Of a stretch of DNA of 64,000 bases, positions 1 to 7,771 are shown in pieces; position 1 is the first letter of the stretch; every line of letters starts with the position of its first letter. The position numbers and the translations under genes are program-made. The notes beneath the pieces were generated by a model. That model did not search any database and had not been told where the DNA came from. It saw only the letters and a program-made list of their open reading frames with translations. This DNA is from Microlunatus phosphovorus NM-1. Lineage in GTDB: Bacteria > Actinomycetota > Actinomycetes > Propionibacteriales > Propionibacteriaceae. The DNA lies in the NCBI RefSeq assembly GCF_000270245.1, contig NC_015635.1, positions 4,898,001-4,962,000 on the forward strand, given 5' to 3'.

Positions 1-473
1 TTCTGCCCGGTCGGCCCGTCGGCCTTCTGCAACTCCGCCAGCTGCTTCTTCGACAGCATCCCGTCCATGTGACCGGCATGGTCCATCGAGCCCATGTGCG
101 AGTCGTCAATACCCCAGTCGGCCAGCCAGCCCTTCATCTGATCGATCTCGGGCTGTTGTGCGGCCTTGATCTGCTCGGCCAGCTTGCGTACGTCGGCGTC
201 GACTCCCGACTTGGCCAGCAGCAGATCGCTCATCTCCACCGCCTGCTCGTGGTGCGGGATCATCATCACCACGAACATGATGTCCGCAGGGTTCTTGGCG
301 ACCGAACCAGGGTTGCTCGCACCGGCACTCGGAACACCGGAGCTCGGCGCTGCGGGTCCTCCGCCACCGTCCCCCGTGTTGCCCGACTGGCCGCCGCTGC
401 AGGCAGCCAATGCCAGCACCAGGGTCACACCACTGACAACGGCCACCAGGGCCCGCCGGAACTTCTTGTTCAT
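1..473 (-). CDS. DUF305 family lipoprotein (3' end cut by window)
   Basis: Reading on the minus strand from ATG at 473 gives MNKKFRRALVAVVSG followed by a hydrophobic stretch ending LALAAC, a lipobox, so the mature protein should be a lipid-anchored extracytoplasmic protein. After a Gly/Ser/Pro linker comes PADIMFVVMMIPHHEQAVEM, the Met/His-rich helix typical of DUF305, and later HMGSMDHAGHMDGM, another His/Met patch. DUF305 proteins are a ferritin-like family often linked to copper; the metal role here is inference. The C-terminus lies outside the window. A CsoR-like palindrome sits just upstream (501-517). Confidence 0.85.
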   Translation of the reverse strand, partial: MNKKFRRALVAVVSGVTLVLALAACSGGQSGNTGDGGGGPAAPSSGVPSAGASNPGSVAKNPADIMFVVMMIPHHEQAVEMSDLLLAKSGVDADVRKLAEQIKAAQQPEIDQMKGWLADWGIDDSHMGSMDHAGHMDGMLSKKQLAELQKADGPTGQ

Positions 474-500
474 GCCGTCACGGTAGCAGTGAGGACACCC

Positions 501-517
501 ATACCCGGCAGGGGTAT
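501..517 (-). promoter_or_regulatory. Candidate CsoR-type copper operator upstream of the DUF305 gene
   Basis: ATACCC and GGGTAT arms separated by 5 bases form a G/C-tract pseudopalindrome 28 bases before the DUF305 start. On the gene strand it reads TATACCCCTGCCGGGTAT, close in style to CsoR boxes (TACCCC...GGGGTA). No csoR gene lies in the window, so this is a motif-based call only. Confidence 0.4.
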
Positions 518-559
518 AGGTCCCGAACGGCAGGGCCTACCGACCCGGGAGAACGACGA

Positions 560-937
560 TCAGCTGTCGCCGTGCTGCGCCTGGAGCTCGGCGACCTTCT
601 TGTGCACCTCGACCATGTCCAGACCCTTGACGGCGTCGATGACCTGCTTGAGAGCCGGTCCGGGCAGCGCGCCGGCCTGGTTGAAGACCAACACACCCTC
701 GCGGAAGGCCATCAGCGTCGGAATGCCCTCGATACCGAGCTGCCCGGACAGGGCCTGGTTGGCGTCGGTGTCCAGCTTGGCGAAGGTGATGTCGCCGTAC
801 TCCTCGGAGGTCTTCTCATAGATCGGGGCGAACCGCTTGCACGGACCACACCAGTCGGCCCAGAAGTCGACCAGCACGATGTCGTTCCCGCTGATCGTCT
901 TCTCGAAGCTGTCGGCGTTGATGTCGATGGTGGCCAT
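560..937 (-). CDS. trxA: Thioredoxin
   Basis: A 125-residue thioredoxin fold with the active site WCGPC near residue 30, the buried Asp before it (VDFWADWCGPCK) and the cis-proline segment GIPTLMAF near residue 75. It reduces disulfides in the cytoplasm using thioredoxin reductase. The length is slightly above the usual 105-110, with a C-terminal helix extension ending QHGDS. The start ATG follows a GAGGAG ribosome site about 12 bases upstream. It is monocistronic as far as I can see; a SAM methyltransferase lies upstream on the same strand after about 90 bases. Confidence 0.95.
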   Translation of the reverse strand: MATIDINADSFEKTISGNDIVLVDFWADWCGPCKRFAPIYEKTSEEYGDITFAKLDTDANQALSGQLGIEGIPTLMAFREGVLVFNQAGALPGPALKQVIDAVKGLDMVEVHKKVAELQAQHGDS

Positions 938-1026
938 GGCTCTCGATTGCTCCTCGGAATGGTAAGTCAGCTCCCGGGATCACCGGGCACGACTGGACCA
1001 ACGCCGCACAGCAGTCGGACTATTCC

Positions 1027-1800
1027 CTACTTGATCGCGACCAGCCGGCGCATCGGGATGGTGACGTCCACCGACCCCTTGCGCTCCACTTTGTCCTCCA
1101 GCAGCTCGATCGCTGCCTCCACCCGCGACCAGCGGGTCTGCGGCAGATAGAGCGCCGACATCACCAGCTCGGCATCGGCCCGCGAGGTGACGGTGAAGTG
1201 GTATCGCTCTCGCTGATCCTCCACCCGGCGCATCCCGTACGCGTGCAGGGTCCTCTTGAATCCGGCCAGTTCCACCGGACCGGGAAACTGTGGCTTGGTA
1301 CGCAGCCTCGTGCTGACTCGCGCCAGCAGCCGTAGATCTCGCGGTGACACCGGACGCGCCGCCGGTGCGATCGCCGCCAGCACCCCGCCCGGCCGCAGCA
1401 CCCGGGTGATCTCGCCCATCAAAGCATCCAACGGAGTGATCACCACCAGCCCGATCGAGCTGGTGATCGCGTCGACCGACCCGTCCCGGAACGGCAGCCG
1501 CAAAGCATCGCCGCGCACCCACGGCCCGGGACCGCGTTCGACCGCCAGCTGCAGCTCGGCGTCTGAGATGTCGAGCCCGATGACCGTGCGGCCATCGCTG
1601 GCCAGCTCGCGCGACATCGGCCCCGACCCACAGGCGAGATCGAGGACAGTCCGGGCATGACCGCCGACGGCCCGCGCCAGCCAGCGGTACGGGGTGTGGT
1701 CCTCATCGATCGCGCGGGACAGCACCGCCTCCACCACGCCGGGCCGGTCGCGATGGAAGTCCGCCAGATACTGGCGCCAGCTCACCTCGTCGTCACTCAT
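1027..1800 (-). CDS. Class I SAM-dependent methyltransferase
   Basis: 257 residues. The glycine-rich SAM motif VLDLACGSGPMSREL lies near residue 52, followed by an acidic residue at the end of strand 2 (VIGLDIS) and motif II-like DAITSSIGLVVI then VLRPGGVLAAIAP, the usual methyltransferase type 11 order. The first 45 residues resemble the helical cap of small-molecule methyltransferases. The substrate cannot be read from sequence. It lies between ideR (upstream, 33 bases) and trxA on the same strand, but gaps argue against a tight operon. Confidence 0.85.
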   Translation of the reverse strand: MSDDEVSWRQYLADFHRDRPGVVEAVLSRAIDEDHTPYRWLARAVGGHARTVLDLACGSGPMSRELASDGRTVIGLDISDAELQLAVERGPGPWVRGDALRLPFRDGSVDAITSSIGLVVITPLDALMGEITRVLRPGGVLAAIAPAARPVSPRDLRLLARVSTRLRTKPQFPGPVELAGFKRTLHAYGMRRVEDQRERYHFTVTSRADAELVMSALYLPQTRWSRVEAAIELLEDKVERKGSVDVTIPMRRLVAIK

Positions 1801-1833
1801 CGCGAGCCCAGCACCGCCCTCCTAGTGGTGTGT

Positions 1834-2532
1834 CTAGACCCGGCTGACGAACAGATGGGACGCTGCCTCACGATCGAGCTCACAGCCCGGCGCGCCCGCT
1901 GGGGTCAGTCGGACACCGAGCCCACCCGCCTCGGCCTCGACCTCGACGCCCGGCTGGATGCCCGCCTGACGCAGGGTTCCCATCAGCTCGACGTCCTTTT
2001 GGATCTCCTCGCTCATCCGATGGATGACCACGCTGACCGCGCCGTCACCGCTCTGGTGGACGAGTGCGTCGAGTTGCTCGTTGCCGGCCCGGAAGTCCTC
2101 GACCTGCCGGTCCACGCCCAGCTCGTCGAGTCCCGGGATCGGGTTGCCGTACGGCGACTCCGACGGCGCGTTCAGCAGATCGACGAGACGGCGCTCGACG
2201 TCCTCGGAGATGACATGCTCCCAACGACAGGCCTCATCGTGGACGAGCTCCCAGTCCAGGCCGATGACGTCGATCAGCAACCGCTCAGCCAGCCGGTGCT
2301 TGCGCATCACCCGAGTCGCCCGGGCTCGTCCCTCCTGGGTCAACTCGAGATGCCGATCACCCTGCACCCGGACCAGGTTGTCCCGCTCCATCCGGGCCAC
2401 GGTCTGCGACACCGTCGGACCACTCTGATGCAGCCGCTCGGCGATCCGGGCGCGCAGCGGGACGATGCCTTCCTCCTCCAGCTCGAAGATCGTCCGCAGA
2501 TACATCTCGGTCGTGTCGATCAGATCGCTCAC
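1834..2532 (-). CDS. ideR: Iron-dependent transcriptional repressor, DtxR/IdeR type
   Basis: Begins [20 protein letters not shown] with the winged helix [17 protein letters not shown], nearly the canonical DtxR/IdeR N-terminus. Metal ligands of the family are visible: the Met in EMYLR, His and Glu in [10 protein letters not shown], and His, Cys, Glu, His in [21 protein letters not shown] closes the dimerisation domain, and a C-terminal SH3-like region follows. I chose GTG 2532 (SDLIDTTEM); an upstream in-frame extension to 2589 is not family-like. It represses iron-uptake genes when Fe(II) is bound. A TACCCT -10-like element lies upstream. Confidence 0.93.
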   Translation of the reverse strand: MSDLIDTTEMYLRTIFELEEEGIVPLRARIAERLHQSGPTVSQTVARMERDNLVRVQGDRHLELTQEGRARATRVMRKHRLAERLLIDVIGLDWELVHDEACRWEHVISEDVERRLVDLLNAPSESPYGNPIPGLDELGVDRQVEDFRAGNEQLDALVHQSGDGAVSVVIHRMSEEIQKDVELMGTLRQAGIQPGVEVEAEAGGLGVRLTPAGAPGCELDREAASHLFVSRV

Positions 2533-2622
2533 GCTGTCGTCTTCCCTTCGTACCGCCGTCGGCTCCCGTGCAAGGGTAGAACATGGCACCCAGTGCCGAT
2601 ACCGCTGTGCGAAACTCCCGGT

Positions 2623-3459
2623 TCAGGCCGACCCTGCCAGCAAGGTCAACAGCCTGGCCGCCTCATCGGCGACCTTGTCCCGGGCCGGCCCGAGATACTT
2701 GCGCGGATCCACCAGCCGCGGCTGGCCGGCGAGCGTGTCGCGGACCGAACGGGTCAGCGTGACGTTCAGATGCGTACCGATATTGATCTTGGTCAGACCC
2801 GCCTGGACGGCCCGGACGAGCTCGGCATCGGGCACGCCGGAGGAGCCGTGCAGGACCAGGGGCACGTCGACCACAGCCGCCAGCTGAGCGGCCAGCTCCA
2901 GGTCCAGCGTCGTGGTGCGCTCGACCTGAGCATGCGAGCTGCCGACCGCAACGGCCAGGGCGTCGACCCCGGTGTCGTTCACGAAGGTCACCGCCTCGTC
3001 CGGCTTCGTCCGAGCCGTGACCGCGTGTACGCCGTCCTTGCCGCCGACCTCGCCGAGCTCGGCCTCCACCTGGATGCCGTGTTTGTGACAATGCCGGACC
3101 ACATCGGCGGTGATCGCCACGTTCTCGTCGTACGGTCGGCGCGAGCCGTCGAACATCACCGAAGTGGCGCCCAACGTCACGCCGGCCCGCACCAGATCGA
3201 CATCAGTGACATGATCCAGATGCACCACCGCGGGGATATCCGCGTTGCGGGCCAGCGCGACCGTCGCGGTCAGAATCGGCTCCAGACTGCGGTGATAGAG
3301 CACCGCGTTCTCCGAGACCTGCAAGATCACCGGCAGTCTCGCCGTCTCGGCTCCCCAGATCAGCGCCTCGGCATGTTCCAGGCAGATGACGTTGAACGCA
3401 CCCACTCCGCGGCCCTCGTCGATCGCCGGATCAAGGACCTCACGTAGTCCTGCCAGCAT
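2623..3459 (-). CDS. Class II (zinc) ketose-bisphosphate aldolase, KbaY/GatY-like
   Basis: About 278 residues with class II aldolase landmarks: catalytic/zinc region VVHLDHVTDVD, EAELGEVGG, a GSSH loop, LVLHGSSG and KINIGT phosphate site. The family cleaves fructose- or tagatose-bisphosphate. The start at 3459 is set by AGGAGG about 9 bases upstream; this start lies inside the end of nagA (20-base overlap), indicating translational coupling. Last gene of the amino-sugar operon, it matches the tagatose-bisphosphate aldolase step of GalNAc (aga) pathways. The preference for tagatose over fructose is inference from context. Confidence 0.85.
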   Translation of the reverse strand: MLAGLREVLDPAIDEGRGVGAFNVICLEHAEALIWGAETARLPVILQVSENAVLYHRSLEPILTATVALARNADIPAVVHLDHVTDVDLVRAGVTLGATSVMFDGSRRPYDENVAITADVVRHCHKHGIQVEAELGEVGGKDGVHAVTARTKPDEAVTFVNDTGVDALAVAVGSSHAQVERTTTLDLELAAQLAAVVDVPLVLHGSSGVPDAELVRAVQAGLTKINIGTHLNVTLTRSVRDTLAGQPRLVDPRKYLGPARDKVADEAARLLTLLAGSA

Positions 3460-4642
3460 GGCTCGAAACCTCCTCATCTGCTCGCGGCACGACCCAGGAA
3501 CCGCCCTGCATCACGCGCAGCAGTTGCCCATGATCGTCCACGACGCACAGATCGGCGCGGCAACCGGGGGCCAGTTCACCGACCGCGTCGAGCCCGTGCC
3601 AGCGGGCCGGCGTGGTCGCCGCCATGGCCGCGACCTGCTCGATCGAGTAGCCCCAGCCCACCATCCGCTCGAACGCCGCGGCCATCGTCAAGGTGGAGCC
3701 GGCGATCGAGCCGGGCGTACCGCCCGGGGTCACCAGCCGGGCCTGGCCGCCCCGGACCGCGACCCGCAGCTCGCCCAGCGCGAAGTCGCCGTCCGGCATG
3801 CCGGCGGCCGCCATCGCATCGGTGACCAGCGCTACCCGGTCCACGCCGGCCGCCGCGACCGCCAGCTCGATCACCTGCGGATGCAGATGGAAGCCGTCGG
3901 CGATCAGCTCGATCTCGCACCGGTCATCGGCGAGGAGTCGAGGGATCGGCCCGGGCTCGCGATGGTGGATCGACGGCATCGCGTTGAACAGGTGCGTGAC
4001 CACGGTCGCCCCGGCGTCCAGGGCGGCGGCAGCGGTCGCGTCGTCGGCGTCGGTGTGCCCGATCGCGACCACGATCCCCGCATCGGCCAGGTCTCGCACC
4101 GAGGCCAGCCCGCCGGGCAGCTCTGGAGCGAGGGTGACCATGGTGACCGCACCCTGGGACCGCTCGACCAGCCCCATGACCACCGCCGGCTCCGGATCTC
4201 GCAGCAGGTCCGGATCGTGCGCGCCCTTGCGTCGCGCCGACAGGAACGGCCCCTCCAGGTGAATGCCCGCGAACTCACCGGCCTCCACCAGCGGCTGGAG
4301 CACCGCGATCTGTGCGGCCAGCATGTCCAACTCGGCGGTCACCAGGCTGGCGATCGCCGTTGTCGTGCCGTGCTCTCGATGGAACTGCCGGGCTCGCCGG
4401 GCCTCGTCGGGGTCGGTCGTCGCGTACGTCGCTCCCCCGCCCCCGTGACCGTGGGTGTCGACAAACCCGGGCACCACCCAGCCGTCGATCTCCTCGGTCA
4501 CCCGGAACGTCGCCGGGTGGGAGTCGGCCGACTCGATGCCGATGACCTCCCCGTCGGCGATCACCAGCACGGCTCCGTCGAGCACGCCGTGGGCAGCTGT
4601 GACCAGCTGGCGGCAACGGATCCGGGTGGCGTGCTCACTCAT
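3440..4642 (-). CDS. nagA: N-acetylhexosamine-6-phosphate deacetylase
   Basis: 400-residue amidohydrolase. The HGHGGGG metal-site motif follows VPGFVDTHGHG; FAGIHLEGPFLS carries the metal-binding Glu; VAIGHTDAD and VTHLFNAM supply His ligands; LVTDAMAAAG holds the catalytic Asp; the C-terminal beta-sandwich begins GELAPGCRADL. It removes acetate from GlcNAc-6-P or GalNAc-6-P. I take ATG 4642 (MSEHATRIRC) rather than the longer reading frame because it overlaps the upstream ROK stop by 8 bases, the usual operon spacing. In the aga context it would be AgaA. Confidence 0.92.
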   Translation of the reverse strand: MSEHATRIRCRQLVTAAHGVLDGAVLVIADGEVIGIESADSHPATFRVTEEIDGWVVPGFVDTHGHGGGGATYATTDPDEARRARQFHREHGTTTAIASLVTAELDMLAAQIAVLQPLVEAGEFAGIHLEGPFLSARRKGAHDPDLLRDPEPAVVMGLVERSQGAVTMVTLAPELPGGLASVRDLADAGIVVAIGHTDADDATAAAALDAGATVVTHLFNAMPSIHHREPGPIPRLLADDRCEIELIADGFHLHPQVIELAVAAAGVDRVALVTDAMAAAGMPDGDFALGELRVAVRGGQARLVTPGGTPGSIAGSTLTMAAAFERMVGWGYSIEQVAAMAATTPARWHGLDAVGELAPGCRADLCVVDDHGQLLRVMQGGSWVVPRADEEVSSHAGRTT

Positions 4643-5597
4643 CGGTCCTGCTCTCAGTCGATCGGAGGCTCTTAGCTGATCGAACGTGGTCCCAGCCGAG
4701 CAGGCCGGCACCGCGTACGCCGGCATCCGAACCGAGGCTGGCGACCGTCAGCTGCGGTCGGCGGTGGAACGACAGCCGGCCGTCCAAGGCTTCGGCGAGC
4801 TCGTCCATGATCAGGTCAGCGGCGCCGGACAACCCTCCGCCGATGATCACCACTTCCGGGGCCAACAGCGCCGCGTACGCCGCCAGTGCCTCGGCCAGTC
4901 CGGCGATCGCCACGGCGAACGCCTGCAGCGCAGCCTGGTCGCCGTGCCGGGCAAGCTCGGCGACCTCCAAGGCACTACGCCGGAACCCGGTGGTGTGCCG
5001 GTAGCTGCGGGCCACTCCAGCTGCCGAGGCGATGGTCTCCAGACAGCCGTACGCGCCGCAGGCGCAGTGCTGATCGGCAACCGAGACATGGAGATGGCCG
5101 ATCTCACCGGCGAAACCCCCCGCTTCCAGCAGCCGGCCATCGACGACGGCCGCGCCGGCGATCCCGGTGCCCAGCGGCAAGAACAGCAGGTTGTCCACGT
5201 GCGGATGGGCGCCCAGCCGCCACTCGGCCAGTCCACCCGCCCGCACGTCGTGACCGATTGCCCCGGACATCCCAGTTTGCGCGTCGAGCAGGTCCCGGAT
5301 GGGTACGTCACGCCAGCCTATGTTCGGGGCCACTCGAACCACCCCGACCCTGGCGTCGATGATGCCCGGTGCGACGAATCCGTACCCCACCGTCGTCAGA
5401 TCGGCCCGTGCCCGCGCAGCGCCCTTGATCAGACCGGCCAGCCAGGCCGGCGGCACCGCGCCTCGCTCGTCGAGCCTGGTCTCTACCCGCTGGACATCGG
5501 TGATGTCACCGGCCGCGGTCACGTACGCGATCTTGGTCAACGTGCCACCGAGATCGATGGCCACGACGACCTCCGGGCGACCACTCAACACGGTCAT
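4635..5597 (-). CDS. ROK-family sugar kinase
   Basis: 320 residues. The N-terminal phosphate-binding loop AIDLGGTLTKIA, the ROK zinc motif CACGAYGCLETIAS near residue 180, preceded by GEIGH, and IIGGGLS near the C-terminus define the family. The zinc Cys pattern and lack of an N-terminal helix-turn-helix mark a kinase, not a NagC-type regulator. Likely phosphorylates a hexosamine (GalNAc/GlcNAc) or glucose. It starts 3 bases after the SIS gene ends and overlaps nagA by 8 bases, so all are co-translated. Confidence 0.88.
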   Translation of the reverse strand: MTVLSGRPEVVVAIDLGGTLTKIAYVTAAGDITDVQRVETRLDERGAVPPAWLAGLIKGAARARADLTTVGYGFVAPGIIDARVGVVRVAPNIGWRDVPIRDLLDAQTGMSGAIGHDVRAGGLAEWRLGAHPHVDNLLFLPLGTGIAGAAVVDGRLLEAGGFAGEIGHLHVSVADQHCACGAYGCLETIASAAGVARSYRHTTGFRRSALEVAELARHGDQAALQAFAVAIAGLAEALAAYAALLAPEVVIIGGGLSGAADLIMDELAEALDGRLSFHRRPQLTVASLGSDAGVRGAGLLGWDHVRSAKSLRSTESRTDE

Positions 5598-5600
5598 GAC

Positions 5601-6485
5601 TCAGCTTGGCAGGACGACCGAGCGAGCGAGGTTGCGGGGGGTGTCCGGATTGACCCCCAGGGCAAGCGCCCGGGCCACCGCCACCCGCTGCACGGTGACC
5701 AACTGCACCAGCGGGTCACGGTCATCGGCGATCCAGGTGGCACCCGTGGCGGTCACCTCGTCGGCCAGCCCGGCCGGCGGCTCGCCGAACATCCAAACCG
5801 TACGGCCCGGGGCGGCGATCGAGATCGGACCATGCCGATAGTCCATGGCCGGGTAGGACTCGGCCCACGACGAGGAGGTCTCCCGGAACTTCAAGGCGGC
5901 CTCCTGCGCCAGACCGATGGTCCAGCCGCGACCGAGGAAGGTGCTCTGCTCAGCAGTCGGCCAGGCCGGGTCGAGGTCGGCGGCGACGGCCGCCGCGGCG
6001 GCTTCTGGCAGCCCTTCGACGTCGCCACGCCAGGCGGTCCGGAACAGCAGCAAGGCGCTGGTCGCGAACCGGGTCTGGACCACGGACCGTTCGTCGGCAA
6101 AGGACAGGTCGACGACGACGTCCGCGGCCCGCGGAGCCGGTGTGTCGAGATCGCCGAGGATCACCGTGGTCGGGATCGAGCCTTTGACTCGGTCCAGCAG
6201 CTCGAGTACCTCGGTCGTGGTGCCGGAGCGGGTGATCGCGACGATCCGGTCGTACGGCCGATTGGGCACCTCGGAGGCGGTGAACGCATCCGTCTCCCCC
6301 AGCCCGGCGGACTCGCGCCAGGAGGCCGCCACCTGCGCCACGAACCAGGAGGTGCCGCAGCCGACCAGCGCCAGACGCTCCCCCCGTTTACCCAGGACTT
6401 CCAAGCCGGCCAGCCCCCGTGCGACAGCGATGGCCTGCCGCCAGCAGTCTGGTTGCGAGGCGATCTCGGCTTCGACGAACGTCAT
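5601..6485 (-). CDS. SIS-domain sugar isomerase/deaminase, AgaS-like
   Basis: 294 residues with two SIS (phosphosugar-binding) domains: LALVGCGTSWFVAQ and AITRSGTTTEVLELL in the first, then a second with GRGWTIGLAQEAALKFRE and YRHGPISI, motifs shared with GlmS isomerase and AgaS/FrlB. The glutaminase domain of GlmS is absent. In an operon with NagA, a ROK kinase and a class II aldolase, the best guess is AgaS, which deaminates and isomerises galactosamine-6-phosphate. First gene of the operon, with ribosome site GGGAGAA upstream. Confidence 0.83.
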   Translation of the reverse strand: MTFVEAEIASQPDCWRQAIAVARGLAGLEVLGKRGERLALVGCGTSWFVAQVAASWRESAGLGETDAFTASEVPNRPYDRIVAITRSGTTTEVLELLDRVKGSIPTTVILGDLDTPAPRAADVVVDLSFADERSVVQTRFATSALLLFRTAWRGDVEGLPEAAAAAVAADLDPAWPTAEQSTFLGRGWTIGLAQEAALKFRETSSSWAESYPAMDYRHGPISIAAPGRTVWMFGEPPAGLADEVTATGATWIADDRDPLVQLVTVQRVAVARALALGVNPDTPRNLARSVVLPS

Positions 6486-6558
6486 GGTGCTGTTCTCCCG
6501 GGTCTCGATTCACGCGGCCGCTGGTCGTTGACGAGTCTGGTCGTTTTATGTGTCCAGC

Positions 6559-6598
6559 TGTTTGTTTTGCTTCCCAAACACGCAGATATGAACATATC
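6559..6598. promoter_or_regulatory. Divergent operator region between the amino-sugar operon and deoR
   Basis: The 113-base divergent gap is AT-rich compared with its surroundings. Two inverted repeats are visible: TGTTTG (6559-6564) with CAAACA (6575-6580), and a perfect GATATG-AA-CATATC (6585-6598) that abuts the deoR ATG. T-rich tracts before them recall AgaR sites of enterobacteria. They are the best candidates for binding of the adjacent DeoR protein and autoregulation. Confidence 0.5.
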
Positions 6599-7378
6599 AT
6601 GCGGCTTGTGACCCGAGCTGAACGTTTGTCGTCTCTCCTCGAGATGCTCGTTGAGCATGGCCGGATCGATGTCGAGCACTCGGCGGACCACTTCGGCGTG
6701 TCCGCCGCGACGATCCGTCGTGACCTCGACTATCTGGCCGACCAGCAGTTGCTGTCGCGGACGCATGGCGGTGCGGTGCCGAACACCACCAGCTATGACC
6801 TCCCGCTGCGCTACAAGTCGATCAGCCGGGGCGAGGCCAAGGCCCGGATCGCCGAGCGGGCCGTCGCGATGATGTGGCCGGGCTGCACGCTCTCCCTGAA
6901 CGGCGGCACCACCACCGTCGAGGTTGCCCGGGCCATCTCCGGATCGCCGGCGCTGCACAACGGCGTCACCGTGGTCACCAATGCGATCAACATCGCCACC
7001 GAGCTGACCGTGCGGCCGTTCATCAAGATCGTGGTGTGCGGCGGGGTCGCCCGGCCGCAGAGCTACGAGCTGGTGGGCGCGCTCGCCACCGAGACCTTGA
7101 GCCAGCTCACCCCGGACCTCTGCTTCCTCGGCGCGATCGGGGTCGATCCCGCGGCCGGCATCACCACCTATGACGAGGACGAGGCCGCGATCAACCGAGT
7201 GATGGTCACCCAGGCCAAGCGGACCGTGGTGGTCTGTGACGCCTCCAAGCTCGGACACGTCGGCTTCTCCCGCATCTGCCACGTGCATGAGGTCTCCGCG
7301 ATCATCACCGATGCCGCCGCCGATCCGGCCATGGTGGCTACCCTGGAGAGCCAGGGGGTCGAGGTCATCCTCGCCTGA
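6599..7378 (+). CDS. DeoR-family transcriptional regulator (AgaR-like)
   Basis: 259 residues. The N-terminal helix-turn-helix runs ERLSSLLEMLVEHG, then FGVSAATIRRDLDYLADQQL, the DeoR signature, followed by RTHGGAV. The C-terminal sensor domain has LNGGTTTVEVARAI, TNAINIATEL and VVVCDASKLG, typical for binding a sugar phosphate. ATG 6599 directly follows a palindrome; GTG 6608 is an alternative. There is no clear ribosome site. Divergent from the amino-sugar operon, it most likely represses that operon until a phosphorylated hexosamine accumulates. Confidence 0.88.
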   Translation: MRLVTRAERLSSLLEMLVEHGRIDVEHSADHFGVSAATIRRDLDYLADQQLLSRTHGGAVPNTTSYDLPLRYKSISRGEAKARIAERAVAMMWPGCTLSLNGGTTTVEVARAISGSPALHNGVTVVTNAINIATELTVRPFIKIVVCGGVARPQSYELVGALATETLSQLTPDLCFLGAIGVDPAAGITTYDEDEAAINRVMVTQAKRTVVVCDASKLGHVGFSRICHVHEVSAIITDAAADPAMVATLESQGVEVILA

Positions 7379-7439
7379 GCTGGCCCGGAATCGCTTGAAC
7401 TCGTCTGGGAACCCTCGCTGAGCTTGTCCGGAAAACCCA

Positions 7440-7468
7440 TTGACCCCTCCGATGAGGGTGCCTACGGT
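7440..7468 (+). promoter_or_regulatory. Strong sigma70-type promoter of an orphan micro-transcript
   Basis: TTGACC at 7440-7445 and TACGGT at 7463-7468 are separated by exactly 17 bases. This is one of the best -35/-10 pairs in the window. Transcription would start near 7475, five bases before a very strong ribosome site, and no long gene follows. Confidence 0.6.
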
Positions 7469-7502
7469 GGTGGGCACACAGGAGAGGAGGTGGTCCAAAG
7501 AC

Positions 7503-7541
7503 ATGAAGGCTTATTGGACTTGTGAGGTGGCGGCCAGCTAG
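7503..7541 (+). CDS. 12-residue peptide MKAYWTCEVAAS with extended Shine-Dalgarno
   Basis: A tiny reading frame too short for normal gene finders. GGAGGTGGTCC (7486-7496) upstream can pair with almost the whole 3' end of 16S rRNA (one G-U), then ATG, eleven codons and TAG. The stop is immediately followed by a strong hairpin. Promoter, ribosome site, peptide and hairpin fit in about 130 bases, so this looks like a real free-standing unit. Function unknown: it could be a leader peptide, a small protein, or a transcript whose translation matters rather than its product. Confidence 0.45.
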   Translation: MKAYWTCEVAAS

Positions 7542-7575
7542 CCGCTGCGCGACCTGTGAAGGTCGGCCGCAGCGG
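7542..7575 (+). terminator. GUGA-capped hairpin ending the micro-transcript
   Basis: CCGCTGCG-CGACCT (7542-7555) pairs with AGGTCG-CGCAGCGG (7560-7575, two-base bulge) around a GTGA tetraloop (GNRA class). Fourteen base pairs begin right after the peptide stop codon. No U-tract follows, as is common for actinobacterial terminators. Confidence 0.5.
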
Positions 7576-7600
7576 CCGGCTAATCCACAGCCAACACCCG

Positions 7601-7680
7601 AACCCGCGAACGTCGGACTCGTCCCCCGACCGTGGTCAGGCTGAGAGCGATCTCGACCCAACCACGACAGTTCGCGGGTT
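7601..7680. repeat. Long-range inverted repeat downstream of the micro-transcript
   Basis: AACCCGCGAA (7601-7610) and TTCGCGGGTT (7671-7680) are perfect 10-base arms; CGTGGT (7631-7636) and ACCACG (7661-7666) nest within them. The resulting branched stem lies between the peptide unit and pdxH's terminator. Role unknown. Confidence 0.4.
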
Positions 7681-7708
7681 TGTCGCGTTCTGGGAGAAGC
7701 CAGGCACT

Positions 7709-7750
7709 AGCTGTGAGTTCATCCCCGACGTCGGGGACGAACTCACAGCT
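7709..7750 (-). terminator. 42-base near-perfect palindrome ending pdxH
   Basis: AGCTGTGAGTTC (7709-7720) pairs with GAACTCACAGCT (7739-7750) around the perfect palindrome TCCCCGACGTCGGGGA (7722-7737); only one base pair is mismatched. It lies 22 bases after the pdxH stop, the expected position of a terminator, and may serve both strands. Confidence 0.6.
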
Positions 7751-7771
7751 TGTCCTCGTTCTCGGCCCGAT

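Noticed and set aside
1657-3447. 596-residue plus-strand frame across ideR and the aldolase
   Set aside because: Antisense of two well-supported genes; typical high-GC long shadow frame.
6482-7504. 340-residue minus-strand frame opposite deoR
   Set aside because: Codon pattern is a shadow of DeoR; no ribosome site and no recognisable domain.
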